Origin: Acidobacteriota bacterium
Lineage (GTDB): Bacteria > Acidobacteriota > Vicinamibacteria > Vicinamibacterales > JAKQTR01
Length of the DNA stretch: 16,892 bases
Assembly: GCA_026393735.1 (NCBI GenBank)
Contig: JAPKZP010000516.1
Location: 1 to 16,892, forward strand
Direction: 5' to 3'
Position 1 is the stretch's first letter. Each line of letters opens with the position of its first letter. Position numbers and translations under genes: made by a program. Below, one piece after another: positions 1 to 7,177 of the stretch. The notes beneath the pieces are model-generated. The model was not told the DNA's origin, made no database searches, and saw nothing but the letters and a program-made list of their open reading frames with translations.

Positions 1-825
1 CATCCCGACCAGATGCTGGATCGCGCCGGAAATGCCGAGCGCGACGTAGACCTTCGGCGCGACCGTCTGGCCCGAACTGCCAATCTGGCGGTCCATGGGC
101 AGCCAGCCGGCGTCGCAGATCGGGCGCGACGCCCCGACCTCGGCCCCGAGCGCCGCAGCCAGTTCCTGCGCCAGCGCGACCTTCTCCTGCGCCTTGATTC
201 CCCGGCCGACGGCGACGATCCGCTCCGCCTGGGAAAGATCCACCGCCTGCTTGGCCTCACGGAATGGCGCATCGGGCTTCTGCCGGATCGCTGCCCCGTC
301 GACCGCTGCGGCCAGGATACGCACCGGCGCCGCGGCGGCACCGCGGATGACGGAGTCCGCGCGGACCGCGCCGATCTGGAATGTCGTGACGGCGGGAACG
401 GCTGTCTCGACGTCGGCGAGCAGCCGCCCCTGGAATACCGGGCGCACGAACAGCCGCCTGCCGTCCACCGTCTTCGTTCCGACGCAGTCGGTCACCAGCG
501 CCCGGCCGGCCCGCACGGCGAGGGCGGGCGCGAAGTCGCGGGTCTGGTAGGTATGCGGCAGCCAGACATGCTCGGGCTTCTCCGCCGCGACGAGCGCGGT
601 CAGGGCCGTCACATAGCCGTCGAGCGTGTAGGCGCCGAGGGCCGGGGCCTGCACCTGCAGCACCGCTTCGACGTCCGCCGCGGCGAGTTCGGCCGCCAGC
701 GCGCCGACCTCTGCACCCAGCACCGCGACCCTCACGGGACCGCCGGCCTGCTGCGCGGCCGCGATAACTTCCCAGCTGACGCGGTTCAGGGCTCCATTCA
801 GCTGTTCGGCAACGACGAGAATCAT
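1..825 (-). CDS. etfA: Electron transfer flavoprotein alpha subunit, C-terminus cut by window edge
   Basis: EtfA binds FAD and, with EtfB, carries electrons from flavin dehydrogenases (for example acyl-CoA dehydrogenases) to the quinone pool. 275 codons are present from an ATG at 825, reading MILVVAEQLNGALN, and the frame is open to base 1; the last 45-50 residues should lie outside. The C-terminal part carries the FAD-binding signature of the family: GASRPICDAGW, then DRQIGSSGQTVAP, then YVALGISGAIQHLVGM. The start overlaps the etfB stop in an ATGA (822-825), so the two subunits are probably translationally coupled and made in equal amounts. It is the last visible gene of the fatty-acid operon. 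The family call is firm; the dehydrogenase partners cannot be told from this window. Confidence 0.95.
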   Translation of the reverse strand, partial: MILVVAEQLNGALNRVSWEVIAAAQQAGGPVRVAVLGAEVGALAAELAAADVEAVLQVQAPALGAYTLDGYVTALTALVAAEKPEHVWLPHTYQTRDFAPALAVRAGRALVTDCVGTKTVDGRRLFVRPVFQGRLLADVETAVPAVTTFQIGAVRADSVIRGAAAAPVRILAAAVDGAAIRQKPDAPFREAKQAVDLSQAERIVAVGRGIKAQEKVALAQELAAALGAEVGASRPICDAGWLPMDRQIGSSGQTVAPKVYVALGISGAIQHLVGM

Positions 826-1586
826 GACAACACCCGCGCTTCGTCGCGAAGCTTGCGAACGAGGGTTTTCGACGCTTCCGCGGCGCTGCCGCCGATCATC
901 TCCGTCTGTTTCTGCTTCTCCGGCACGTACAGGCTGACGATCCGCTGGCGGGGCGCGAGACCCGCAGGCATGGCTGCCTTGCGAATCTCCTTCTTCTTGG
1001 CCGCCATGATGCCCTTGAGCGTCGCGTACCGCAGCTGATTGATGCCGCTCTGGATGGTCAGCAGCGCCGGGCGCGACAGCGACACCCACTGGAACCACCC
1101 ACCCTCGAGTTCGCGCTTCACCCGGATGAGGTCGGCCTGGACGTCGACCTCCATGATGATGGTCGCTGACGCCATGCCGAGCAGTTCGGCCAGGATTGGG
1201 CCCGTCTGCGCAAAGCCCTGGTCGTCGGACTGCAGGCCGGTGAGCACCAGATCGAACTGCTCGTCGCGCATGGCGGCGGCCAACGACTCCGCCACGGCGA
1301 ACGCGTCGGCGGTCGCCAGGGCATCGGCATCGACGTGAATCGCGCGGTCCGCGCCCCGGGCCAGCGCTTCGCGCAGCGCCTGCCCGACGCGGGCGGGTCC
1401 GGCCGAGCAGACCACGACCTCGCCGCCGTGCTTCTCCTTCAGGCGCAGGCCTTCTTCCAGGGCGTACGCGTCGGGCTCGTTGAGTTCGAAACTGGCGTCC
1501 TGATCGCGCACCCATGTCTTGTCGTCGTTCACACGGGGCTGCCAGTCCCGAGTCGGGACCTGTTTGATACAGACAGCGATCTTCAT
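822..1586 (-). CDS. etfB: Electron transfer flavoprotein beta subunit
   Basis: EtfB is the AMP-binding partner of EtfA in the ETF heterodimer. The 254-aa product has the usual length and begins MKIAVCIKQVPTRDW, typical of the family. The dinucleotide-fold core follows (GGEVVVCSAGP near residue 54, then LQSDDQGFAQTGPILAELL near 118). Residues 156-177, from VKRELEGG through QWV to RPALLT, fit the ETF beta PROSITE pattern position by position. The start lies 18 bp after the fabF stop and the stop overlaps the etfA ATG. Its place behind the fatty-acid synthesis genes suggests co-expression of lipid synthesis with an electron carrier often used in fatty-acid oxidation. Whether this ETF is bifurcating cannot be decided here. 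Confidence 0.96.
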   Translation of the reverse strand: MKIAVCIKQVPTRDWQPRVNDDKTWVRDQDASFELNEPDAYALEEGLRLKEKHGGEVVVCSAGPARVGQALREALARGADRAIHVDADALATADAFAVAESLAAAMRDEQFDLVLTGLQSDDQGFAQTGPILAELLGMASATIIMEVDVQADLIRVKRELEGGWFQWVSLSRPALLTIQSGINQLRYATLKGIMAAKKKEIRKAAMPAGLAPRQRIVSLYVPEKQKQTEMIGGSAAEASKTLVRKLRDEARVLS

Positions 1587-1604
1587 GAGGTGACGCCCCC
1601 GGCG

Positions 1605-2846
1605 TCAGCCGTCGAAACGGCGCATCAACAGCGCGGCGTTGGTGCCGCCGAATCCGAAGGAGTTCGAGAGCGCGTAGGTGATGGGCGCCTTGCGGGCCTT
1701 CCAGGGGACGTAGTCCAGGTCGCACTCAGGGTCCGGCGTGTCCTGGTTGATCGTGGGAGGCATCGTCTGGTGGTGGATGGCCAGTGCCGTGATGCCGGCC
1801 TCCAACCCGCCCGACGCGCCGAGCAGATGCCCGGTCATCGACTTGGTCGAGGAAATGCCGAGCCCGGACGCCGCATCGCCGAACAGCCGGCGGACCGCGA
1901 GCGTCTCGAGCTTGTCGTTGAAGGGCGTCGAGGTGCCGTGGGCGTTGATGTACTGCACCTCATCGACCCGGGCGCCGGCGACGTCCAGGGCGGTCTGCAT
2001 GACGCGCACCGCCCCGTCGCCGTCTTCAGACGGCGCGGTGATGTGGAACGCGTCGGCGGTGGCGCCGTACCCGACCACCTCGGCGTAGATGCGCGCCCCC
2101 CGTCGTCTGGCCGACTCCAGTTCCTCGATCACGAGGATGCCGGCGCCCTCGCCGATGACGAAGCCGTCACGGTCCTTGTCGAACGGTCGGCTGGCGCGCT
2201 CGGGTTCGTCGTTGCGCGTCGACAGGGCGCGCATGGCGGCAAAGCCGCCGACACCCATCGGCGTGATGGCGGCCTCCGAGCCGCCGACGATCATGGTGTC
2301 CGCCGCTCCGCGGCGGATCATTTCGAATGCCTCCCCGACCGCGTGCGCCGACGCGGAGCAGGCCGTGCAGGTGGCCATGTTCGGGCCCTTCGCGCCGAGG
2401 CGGATGGAGACCTGCCCGGATGCGAGGTTGATGATGGCCGCGGGAATGAAGAAGGGCGAGATCTTGCGGGGCCCGCCCTGCATCAGCGCCGTGTGCTCGC
2501 GCTCGATGGTGCCGAACCCCCCGATCCCAGACGCGATGAAGACGCCGACGCGGGCCGCATTGTCCGGCCCGATCGTCAGCTGTGCGTCGTCCACGGCGAA
2601 CTGCGAGGCCGCGATGGCGTAATGGATGAAGACGTCCATCTTCTTGACGTCTTTCTTGTCGACGAACTGCAACGGGTCGAAGTCCTTGACCTCGGCGGCG
2701 ATCTGAGCCGCGAACGCCGTCGGATCGAACTTCGTGATCCGGCCGACGCCGCTACGCCCCGCGCACAAACCGTCCCAGGTCGCCTCGGTCCCGATGCCGA
2801 GCGACGACACCAACCCAATGCCCGTTACGACAACGCGCCTGTTCAC
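1605..2846 (-). CDS. fabF: Beta-ketoacyl-ACP synthase II
   Basis: FabF condenses malonyl-ACP with a growing acyl-ACP, the chain-elongating step of type II fatty-acid synthesis in the cytoplasm. The 413-aa thiolase-fold protein has the Cys-His-His triad at C163 (in ATCTACSASAHAVGEA), H303 (in NAHGTSTP) and H340 (in KSMTGHLLGASG), numbers that coincide with those of E. coli FabF as I recall them. The FabF gatekeeper-type tail SNSFGFGGTNA is near the C-terminus. The start is GTG, with GGAGG four bases upstream. It lies 20 bp after acpP, the usual acpP-fabF order, and 18 bp before etfB. Having C-H-H rather than C-H-N excludes FabH. Confidence 0.98.
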   Translation of the reverse strand: MNRRVVVTGIGLVSSLGIGTEATWDGLCAGRSGVGRITKFDPTAFAAQIAAEVKDFDPLQFVDKKDVKKMDVFIHYAIAASQFAVDDAQLTIGPDNAARVGVFIASGIGGFGTIEREHTALMQGGPRKISPFFIPAAIINLASGQVSIRLGAKGPNMATCTACSASAHAVGEAFEMIRRGAADTMIVGGSEAAITPMGVGGFAAMRALSTRNDEPERASRPFDKDRDGFVIGEGAGILVIEELESARRRGARIYAEVVGYGATADAFHITAPSEDGDGAVRVMQTALDVAGARVDEVQYINAHGTSTPFNDKLETLAVRRLFGDAASGLGISSTKSMTGHLLGASGGLEAGITALAIHHQTMPPTINQDTPDPECDLDYVPWKARKAPITYALSNSFGFGGTNAALLMRRFDG

Positions 2847-2866
2847 GCGGCCTCCGTGGGGATGCC

Positions 2867-3109
2867 TTACTTCTTCTTGGAATGTGCCTCGATGTAGTCG
2901 ACGGCTTCCTTCACGCGGGTAATCTTCTCGGCGTCCTCGTCCGGAATCTCGATCCCGAATTCCTCTTCGAACGCCATGACCAGCTCGACGGTGTCGAGCG
3001 AGTCCGCGCCCAGGTCGTCCACGAACGAGGCGTCGATCGTGACCTCTTCTTCGTCGACCCCGATCTGCTCCACGATGATGCCTTTGACCTTTTCAGCAAC
3101 CCCAGCCAT
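2867..3109 (-). CDS. acpP: Acyl carrier protein
   Basis: ACP carries the growing acyl chain on a 4'-phosphopantetheine arm and is the shared substrate of FabD, FabG, FabF and PlsX encoded around it. The 80-aa acidic protein has the attachment motif GADSLDTVELVMAFEEEF with the modified serine at residue 37. Helix II is strongly acidic, as expected for partner docking, and the tail ends in three lysines after a serine. A near-perfect AGGAGG precedes the ATG and overlaps the fabG stop codon, fitting the high level at which ACP is normally made. It sits 8 bp after fabG and 20 bp before fabF, the classic order. Confidence 0.98.
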   Translation of the reverse strand: MAGVAEKVKGIIVEQIGVDEEEVTIDASFVDDLGADSLDTVELVMAFEEEFGIEIPDEDAEKITRVKEAVDYIEAHSKKK

Positions 3110-3113
3110 TCAT

Positions 3114-3119
3114 CCTCCT
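3114..3119 (-). promoter_or_regulatory. Strong ribosome binding site of acpP
   Basis: Minus-strand AGGAGG ends four bases before the acpP ATG and shares its first bases with the TAG stop of fabG. It is among the strongest Shine-Dalgarno matches in this operon, consistent with ACP being needed in excess of the enzymes. Confidence 0.75.
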
Positions 3120-3858
3120 ACGTGTACATCCCGCCGTTCACGGCGAGAATCTGTCCCGTGATGTACGAAGCCTCGTTCGAGGCCAGGAAGCACACCGCGG
3201 TCGCGACGTCCTCGGGTGTGCCAAACCGGCCGAGCGGCACTTTCGACTGCCACTCGGTCTGCACCTCGGGCGGCAGCGCGCGCGTCATGTCGGTGTCGAT
3301 CAACCCTGGCGCCACGACGTTGACCGTGATGTTGCGCGACGCCACTTCACGCGCCAGCGACTTGCTGAACCCGATCAACGCGGCCTTCGAGGCCGCGTAA
3401 TTCGACTGCCCCGCGTTGCCCATCTGGCCGACCACGGAGCTGATGCCGATGATCCGGCCCGTGCGCTGCTTCATCATCGGCCGCAGCACCGCCTGCGTGC
3501 AGATGAACGCGCCCGTCAGGTTCACCTCGATCACGCGGTCCCAGTCCTCGCGCTTCATGCGCATCAGGAGCTGGTCGCGCGTAATGCCGGCGTTGTTCAC
3601 GAGGATGTCGATCCGGCCGTGCGCCTCGAGGATCCCGGCCATGGCCGCCTCGACGCCCGCGGCGTCGGTGACGTTCATCTGGACGGTGTCGAGCACGCGA
3701 CCGGGCGCAGCGGACGGCACCTCGGCGGCACCGGCCGGCGTGACGACGTCGGCGGGCACCACGGTGGCGCCGCACTGCGCGAGGGCGATACTGATCGCAC
3801 GGCCGATCCCGCGGCCAGCCCCGGTCACAACGGCGATCTTTCCAGCCAGGTTGAACAT
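3118..3858 (-). CDS. fabG: 3-oxoacyl-ACP reductase
   Basis: FabG reduces 3-ketoacyl-ACP to 3-hydroxyacyl-ACP with NADPH, the first reduction of each elongation cycle. The 246-aa short-chain dehydrogenase has the nucleotide-binding TGAGRGIGRA at 12-21, the structural NNAG at 88-91, and the catalytic residues S141 (ISSVVGQMGN), Y154 and K158 (in SNYAASKAALIGFSKS). The PG motif and the C-terminal YITGQILAVNGGMYT are typical of true FabG. Many SDR proteins look alike, but the place between fabD and acpP makes fatty-acid synthesis the clear role. It starts 6 bp after the fabD stop. Confidence 0.97.
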   Translation of the reverse strand: MFNLAGKIAVVTGAGRGIGRAISIALAQCGATVVPADVVTPAGAAEVPSAAPGRVLDTVQMNVTDAAGVEAAMAGILEAHGRIDILVNNAGITRDQLLMRMKREDWDRVIEVNLTGAFICTQAVLRPMMKQRTGRIIGISSVVGQMGNAGQSNYAASKAALIGFSKSLAREVASRNITVNVVAPGLIDTDMTRALPPEVQTEWQSKVPLGRFGTPEDVATAVCFLASNEASYITGQILAVNGGMYT

Positions 3859-3864
3859 CGCGTA

Positions 3865-4791
3865 CTACACCAGCAAGGCCGCGACGGCGTCGAGGTCGCC
3901 AGGCGCCTCGAGACTCGCAAACGACGCGTCCCGAATGATTTTCCGGCCAAGACCGGTCAGAACCACCCCCGGACCCACTTCAACATACTTGTGGACGCCT
4001 TCCGATGCAAGCCGCCTCATCACGTCTTCCCAGCGCACCGGTGACGACACCTGCCGGACGAGCGCCTCGATCGCGGACGCGGCGTCGGTCTTCGGCTCGG
4101 CGTCGACGTTGGCCACCACCGGAACGCGTGGGGCGGACGCCGCCAGGGCGCGCAGTTCGGGCGCCAACCGGTCTTCGGCCGGCTTCATCAGGGCGCAATG
4201 GAAGGGAGCGCTGACCGGCAGCGGGATCGCCCGCTTGGCGCCGAGTGCCTTCGCCCGCTCGGAGGCGCGCGCCACCGCCGCCTTCGTGCCCGCGATCACG
4301 ACCTGCCCGGGCGCGTTCATGTTGGCCGGGCTGACGACCTCGCCCTGCGCACCTTCCTCGCACGCCTGGGCGACGCTGGCGGCGTCGAGCCCGAGGATGG
4401 CGGCCATCGCACCGTGCCCCACCGGCACGGCCTCCTGCATGTAGCGGCCCCGCCGGCGAACGGTCCGCAAGGCGTCCGCGAACGAGATGGTCCCGGCCGC
4501 GACGTGGGCCGAATACTCGCCCAGGCTGTGCCCCGCCATGAACGCCGCCGCATAGCCCTGCGAGGCGAGCAGCCGGTAGCACGCGACACTCACCGCGAGA
4601 ATCGCGGGCTGCGTGTTCTCGGTCAGCACGAGCCGATCCTCCGGGCCGTGGAAGCACAGGCCGCTCAGATCCTCGCCGAGCGCCGCGTCGGCTTCGGCCA
4701 TCGTGTCGCGCACGACCGGAAACGCATCGGCCAGCGCCTTGCCCATCCCGACTTTCTGCGACCCCTGTCCCGGGAAGATGAATGCAATCAC
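3865..4791 (-). CDS. fabD: Malonyl-CoA:ACP transacylase
   Basis: FabD moves malonyl from CoA to ACP, supplying the extender for FabF. From the GTG at 4791 the product is 308 aa, matching the family's usual size, and begins (V/M)IAFIFPGQGSQ. The nucleophile is S89 in AGHSLGEYSAH, R114 lies in the conserved RRRGRYMQEA, and the general base is H198 in VSAPFHCALM. The frame stays open upstream to 5127, but that extension is arginine- and proline-rich, unlike the family, and lies inside plsX. The chosen GTG forms a GTGA overlap with the plsX stop, so the two are probably coupled. Following plsX directly, without fabH between, is unusual. Confidence 0.96.
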   Translation of the reverse strand: MIAFIFPGQGSQKVGMGKALADAFPVVRDTMAEADAALGEDLSGLCFHGPEDRLVLTENTQPAILAVSVACYRLLASQGYAAAFMAGHSLGEYSAHVAAGTISFADALRTVRRRGRYMQEAVPVGHGAMAAILGLDAASVAQACEEGAQGEVVSPANMNAPGQVVIAGTKAAVARASERAKALGAKRAIPLPVSAPFHCALMKPAEDRLAPELRALAASAPRVPVVANVDAEPKTDAASAIEALVRQVSSPVRWEDVMRRLASEGVHKYVEVGPGVVLTGLGRKIIRDASFASLEAPGDLDAVAALLV

Positions 4792-5795
4792 GATACTGTT
4801 CCTTCGAGCGCCGCGAGCTCCTGCTCGAGACGCCCAGTCAACCCGCCCTCCGCGAACCGATGGGCCAGGACAATCCCGTTCCTGACCGCCTGTGTGGACG
4901 AGCGGCCGTGCCCGACGATGCAAGCACCGGCCACGCCGAGCAGCGGAGCGCCGCCGTATTCCGAGTAGTCCACCCGCCGGCGGAGATGCTCGAATGCCTC
5001 GCGCACCTGTTGGTACCCGTCCTGGCTCGCGTCCGCCGCGGAAAACGCCTGGCGGAGGAGGGCTTCGACCATCTCCACGATGCCTTCGCTGACCTTGAGC
5101 GCCACGTTGCCCGTGAACCCGTCGCACACCACGACGTCGGCCGCTCCGGAATAGACATCCCGGGCCTCGACGTTGCCGATGAATCGGAGGGACGTCGCGC
5201 GCAGCAGCCGGTGCGCCTCGCGGGTCAGCTCATTACCTTTCGTCGCTTCCTCGCCGATCGACAGCAGGCCAACAGCTGGTTCGGTCGCGCCAAACGCCAG
5301 ACGCGCGTACGCCGAGCCCATCACACCGAACGTCACCAGATGCTGGGGCCGGCAGTTCGCGTTGGCGCCGACATCGAGCAGCAGGGCAACCCCCGTCGCG
5401 GTCGGCACCGTGGCCGCCAGTGCCGGTCGCTCTGCGCCGCGCAACAGGCCGAAGGCGGTGTAGGCGGCCAGCACCGTCGCACCGGTATTCCCGGCGCTGA
5501 ACAGCGCGGCCGCATCGCCCCGGGCAACGAGGTCGGCGGCAACCTTGATGGACGCGTTGGGTTTTCGGCGGATGGCTTGTGCGGGAGACTCGCCCATCCC
5601 GACGACGTCCGCGGCCCCGACCACGATGATGTCGAGGCGGGACACGTCCGGCTGTCGATCGAGTTCGGCGCGGATCCGATCGGCGTCACCCACCAGGGTC
5701 ACGCCGATGTCCGACTCCCGGGCCGCCGCTACCGCACCTTCCACGACCGCGCGCGGAGCGTGGTCGCCTCCCATGGCGTCGACGGCAACGCGCAT
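4788..5795 (-). CDS. plsX: Phosphate acyltransferase (acyl-ACP:phosphate)
   Basis: PlsX converts acyl-ACP and phosphate to acyl-phosphate, which PlsY then uses to acylate glycerol-3-phosphate, the entry to phospholipid synthesis. The 335-aa protein has the family start MRVAVDAMGGDHAP, the central FSAGNTGATVL and LLDVGANANCRP, and the later CDGFTGNVALKVSEG and EYGGAPLLGV, all PlsX hallmarks. It is a peripheral membrane enzyme, and no membrane segment is visible. It starts 6 bp after rpmF and its stop overlaps the fabD start. The rpmF-plsX pairing is widely conserved and may link ribosome supply to membrane synthesis. Confidence 0.98.
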   Translation of the reverse strand: MRVAVDAMGGDHAPRAVVEGAVAAARESDIGVTLVGDADRIRAELDRQPDVSRLDIIVVGAADVVGMGESPAQAIRRKPNASIKVAADLVARGDAAALFSAGNTGATVLAAYTAFGLLRGAERPALAATVPTATGVALLLDVGANANCRPQHLVTFGVMGSAYARLAFGATEPAVGLLSIGEEATKGNELTREAHRLLRATSLRFIGNVEARDVYSGAADVVVCDGFTGNVALKVSEGIVEMVEALLRQAFSAADASQDGYQQVREAFEHLRRRVDYSEYGGAPLLGVAGACIVGHGRSSTQAVRNGIVLAHRFAEGGLTGRLEQELAALEGTVS

Positions 5796-5801
5796 GAACG
5801 T

Positions 5802-5984
5802 CTACGCTTCTTCGACCTCACGCACCTGGCGCCCGCGGTAGTACCCGCAGTGCGGACAGATCTGGTGCGAGGGCTTCATCTCGTGGCACTGGGGGCATTC
5901 CCCAAGCGAGATCGGCTTCAGCGCGTCATGTGTCCGCCGCTTGGCGGTGCGGGCCTTGGAGTGTCGTCGCTTTGGATTCGGCAT
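5802..5984 (-). CDS. rpmF: 50S ribosomal protein L32
   Basis: This is a small basic protein of the large ribosomal subunit, 60 aa from the ATG at 5984 (MPNPKRRHSKARTAKRRTHD). The zinc ribbon is intact: CPQC at 30-33 and CPHC at 43-46, so this is the four-cysteine, zinc-binding form. The frame is open upstream to 6116, but that stretch lies inside the DUF177 gene and does not resemble L32. AGAAGG lies about 10 bases before the start. It is 2 bp after the DUF177 stop and 6 bp before plsX, the common DUF177-rpmF-plsX order. Confidence 0.97.
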   Translation of the reverse strand: MPNPKRRHSKARTAKRRTHDALKPISLGECPQCHEMKPSHQICPHCGYYRGRQVREVEEA

Positions 5985-5986
5985 GA

Positions 5987-6535
5987 CTACGTATCCTTCT
6001 TCAACTGCTCGAGCACGGCCAGCCGCGGGTCCACCCACGTGGGGTGGCACTCGCACCGCCCGGTGTTCAGGTTGGTCCCGCACACCGAGCAGAGCCCCCG
6101 GCAATCCTCGCCGCACAACGGCTTCATGGGCACGACCAGGTAGAACTGCTCCTGCATCAGCTGGCCGAGGTCCAGGACCTGGTCCTGGTAGTACGCCGTC
6201 GACAGGTCGTCGTCTTCCACCTGCCGCTCGGAGCCGGCCTGTCGCTCCAAGGCCGCCGCCTGCTCCGCGTGCGGCAGGAAGAGGACATCAAAGGCCTCGT
6301 CGACCGCCAGCGAAAACCTCTCCAGGCACCGGCTGCACGCCAGCTCGAGCGTGGCCTCGACCCGCCCGACCAGCCTGAACTGCTGCCGGTCCTTGTGGAC
6401 CGTGCACCGCAACACGAACGGCGCAGCGATACGGTACACGTCCCCGTCGGACGGGAGCGCATCGGGCGGATAGGTCCGTTCGATGCGGGCGTGCGCCTCA
6501 CGCATCTGACTGACGTCGAGCAGCAACTCACTCAT
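5987..6535 (-). CDS. DUF177 / YceD family protein
   Basis: This is the 182-aa YceD-like protein usually found just before rpmF. The family has been linked to 23S rRNA or large-subunit maturation, but its biochemical role is not settled. CSRC lies at 67-70 after a beta-rich N-terminal half. The C-terminal part has C141, C145, C149, C152, C161 and C163 in PLCGEDCRGLC, SVCG and GRCECH, a spacing that suggests metal binding. I chose the ATG at 6535 (MSELLLDVSQM) rather than the upstream ATG at 6595. It has GGAAG about 10 bases upstream, and the upstream start would precede the promoter-like -10 at 6570-6578. It appears to be the first gene of the rpmF-fab-etf operon. Confidence 0.88.
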   Translation of the reverse strand: MSELLLDVSQMREAHARIERTYPPDALPSDGDVYRIAAPFVLRCTVHKDRQQFRLVGRVEATLELACSRCLERFSLAVDEAFDVLFLPHAEQAAALERQAGSERQVEDDDLSTAYYQDQVLDLGQLMQEQFYLVVPMKPLCGEDCRGLCSVCGTNLNTGRCECHPTWVDPRLAVLEQLKKDT

Positions 6536-6569
6536 CTGGCGCGACTTCCGGTGCAGACACAGACTTATG

Positions 6570-6578
6570 AGTATACCA
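6570..6578 (-). promoter_or_regulatory. Extended -10 promoter for the DUF177-rpmF-plsX-fab-etf operon
   Basis: The minus strand reads TGG-TATACT, an extended -10 (TGn) next to a hexamer differing from TATAAT at one base. No convincing -35 is present 16-18 bp upstream, as is usual for extended -10 promoters. A start site about 7 bases downstream would leave a leader near 28 nt that still contains GGAAG before the DUF177 ATG. It is the only promoter-like site I see for the nine genes below it, whose gaps are 20 bp or less. Confidence 0.5.
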
Positions 6579-6674
6579 CGGGTTCGGTGGCGCACCGCGA
6601 GGGCGCTGACGCAAGCCGGCCGGCGCCTCCGGACGTCCTAAATCATGGAGCAGCCGCGCGGGGTGCCGGTAGGT

Positions 6675-6680
6675 TACAAT
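6675..6680 (+). promoter_or_regulatory. Possible -10 box for the lipoprotein gene
   Basis: TACAAT on the plus strand matches the -10 consensus except at position 3, but no good -35 is found upstream. A start about 7 bases on gives a leader near 46 nt, which fits the GTG start at 6733 and argues against the in-frame ATG at 6679, which overlaps the box. About 100 bp separates it from the opposite-facing -10 at 6570-6578. Apart from these two boxes and the GC-rich palindromic run near 6615-6624, I see nothing else in 6536-6732. Confidence 0.35.
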
Positions 6681-6732
6681 GGGAAGTTCAGGCGCCCGCC
6701 ACATGTCCCGAAGGACGGGAGAGGAGAGCTCG

Positions 6733-7143
6733 GTGCGACGATTGCTGATTCCTGGGGTGTTTGCTGCTGTGCTGGCGCTGGCGTTTGCCGGCTGCGGCGG
6801 CGTCACGGATCCGACAACCATCGGGAGCACGACGACCACCGAGACGTTCGCGGGCATCCTCAACCCCGGCGGCGGGAGCACCCACGTGTTCACGGTGTAC
6901 CAGCAGGGCGAGGTTATCGCCATCCTCACGTCCGTGGGGGATGACAACACGCGGATCGTGGGCGTGAGCCTGGGCAACTGGAGCGGCACCGCGTGCAATA
7001 TCGCCGTGGCCAACGACAACGCGTACCTCGCACTCCCCCTGACGGCGACCGTATCGGCGGCAGGAACGCTGTGCGCCCGCGTCTACGACTCGAAGGGCGT
7101 ACCCGACGCCACGATCTATACCCTGTCGGTCACCCACCCGTAG
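6733..7143 (+). CDS. Small secreted lipoprotein of unknown function
   Basis: The only plus-strand gene, 136 aa from a GTG at 6733. That start has GAGGAG six bases upstream and gives a compact signal: RRLL, then a hydrophobic run, then LALAFAGC with lipidated Cys21. The -3 residue is Phe, which is less usual for a lipobox. In-frame ATGs at 6679 and 6703 would only add an arginine- and glutamate-rich head. The mature part starts with a Thr/Ser-rich linker (residues 27-38), then a beta-rich domain with HVFTVYQQGEV, SVGDDNTRIVGV and a final YTLSVTHP. It has two cysteines (C88, C114) that could pair. The strand pattern recalls PPC-type beta-sandwich domains, but that is only a resemblance. Substrate or partner unknown; probably periplasmic or on the cell surface. 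Confidence 0.72.
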   Translation: MRRLLIPGVFAAVLALAFAGCGGVTDPTTIGSTTTTETFAGILNPGGGSTHVFTVYQQGEVIAILTSVGDDNTRIVGVSLGNWSGTACNIAVANDNAYLALPLTATVSAAGTLCARVYDSKGVPDATIYTLSVTHP

Positions 7144-7149
7144 GCGCCC

Positions 7150-7177
7150 GGCCACTCTGGATCTAGTTCCAGCGGCC
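7150..7177. terminator. Weak inverted repeat between converging genes, possible shared terminator
   Basis: CTGGA (57-61 of the 7100s) pairs with TCCAG (68-72) around a six-base loop, and flanking GGCC (50-53 and 74-77) can extend the stem with an internal loop. It covers the gap between the lipoprotein stop and the dgt stop, where a two-way terminator would be expected. There is no T-tract on either strand, so an intrinsic terminator is doubtful. Confidence 0.2.

Noticed and set aside
1335..2897. 520-codon open frame on the plus strand
   Set aside because: It runs antisense to fabF, whose identity and catalytic residues are certain. The translation is Arg/Gly/Asp-rich with no domain. Long antisense frames are expected in GC-rich coding DNA.
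4792..5127. N-terminal extension of FabD
   Set aside because: The 111 extra residues lie inside plsX and have no FabD similarity; the GTG at 4791 gives the family length.
4782..6143. 453-codon open frame on the plus strand
   Set aside because: Antisense to plsX, rpmF and the DUF177 gene; composition is that of a GC-rich shadow frame.
6615..6624. GCCGGCCGGC palindrome in the divergent region as an operator
   Set aside because: Short GC-only palindromes are frequent at this base composition and nothing ties it to a regulator.
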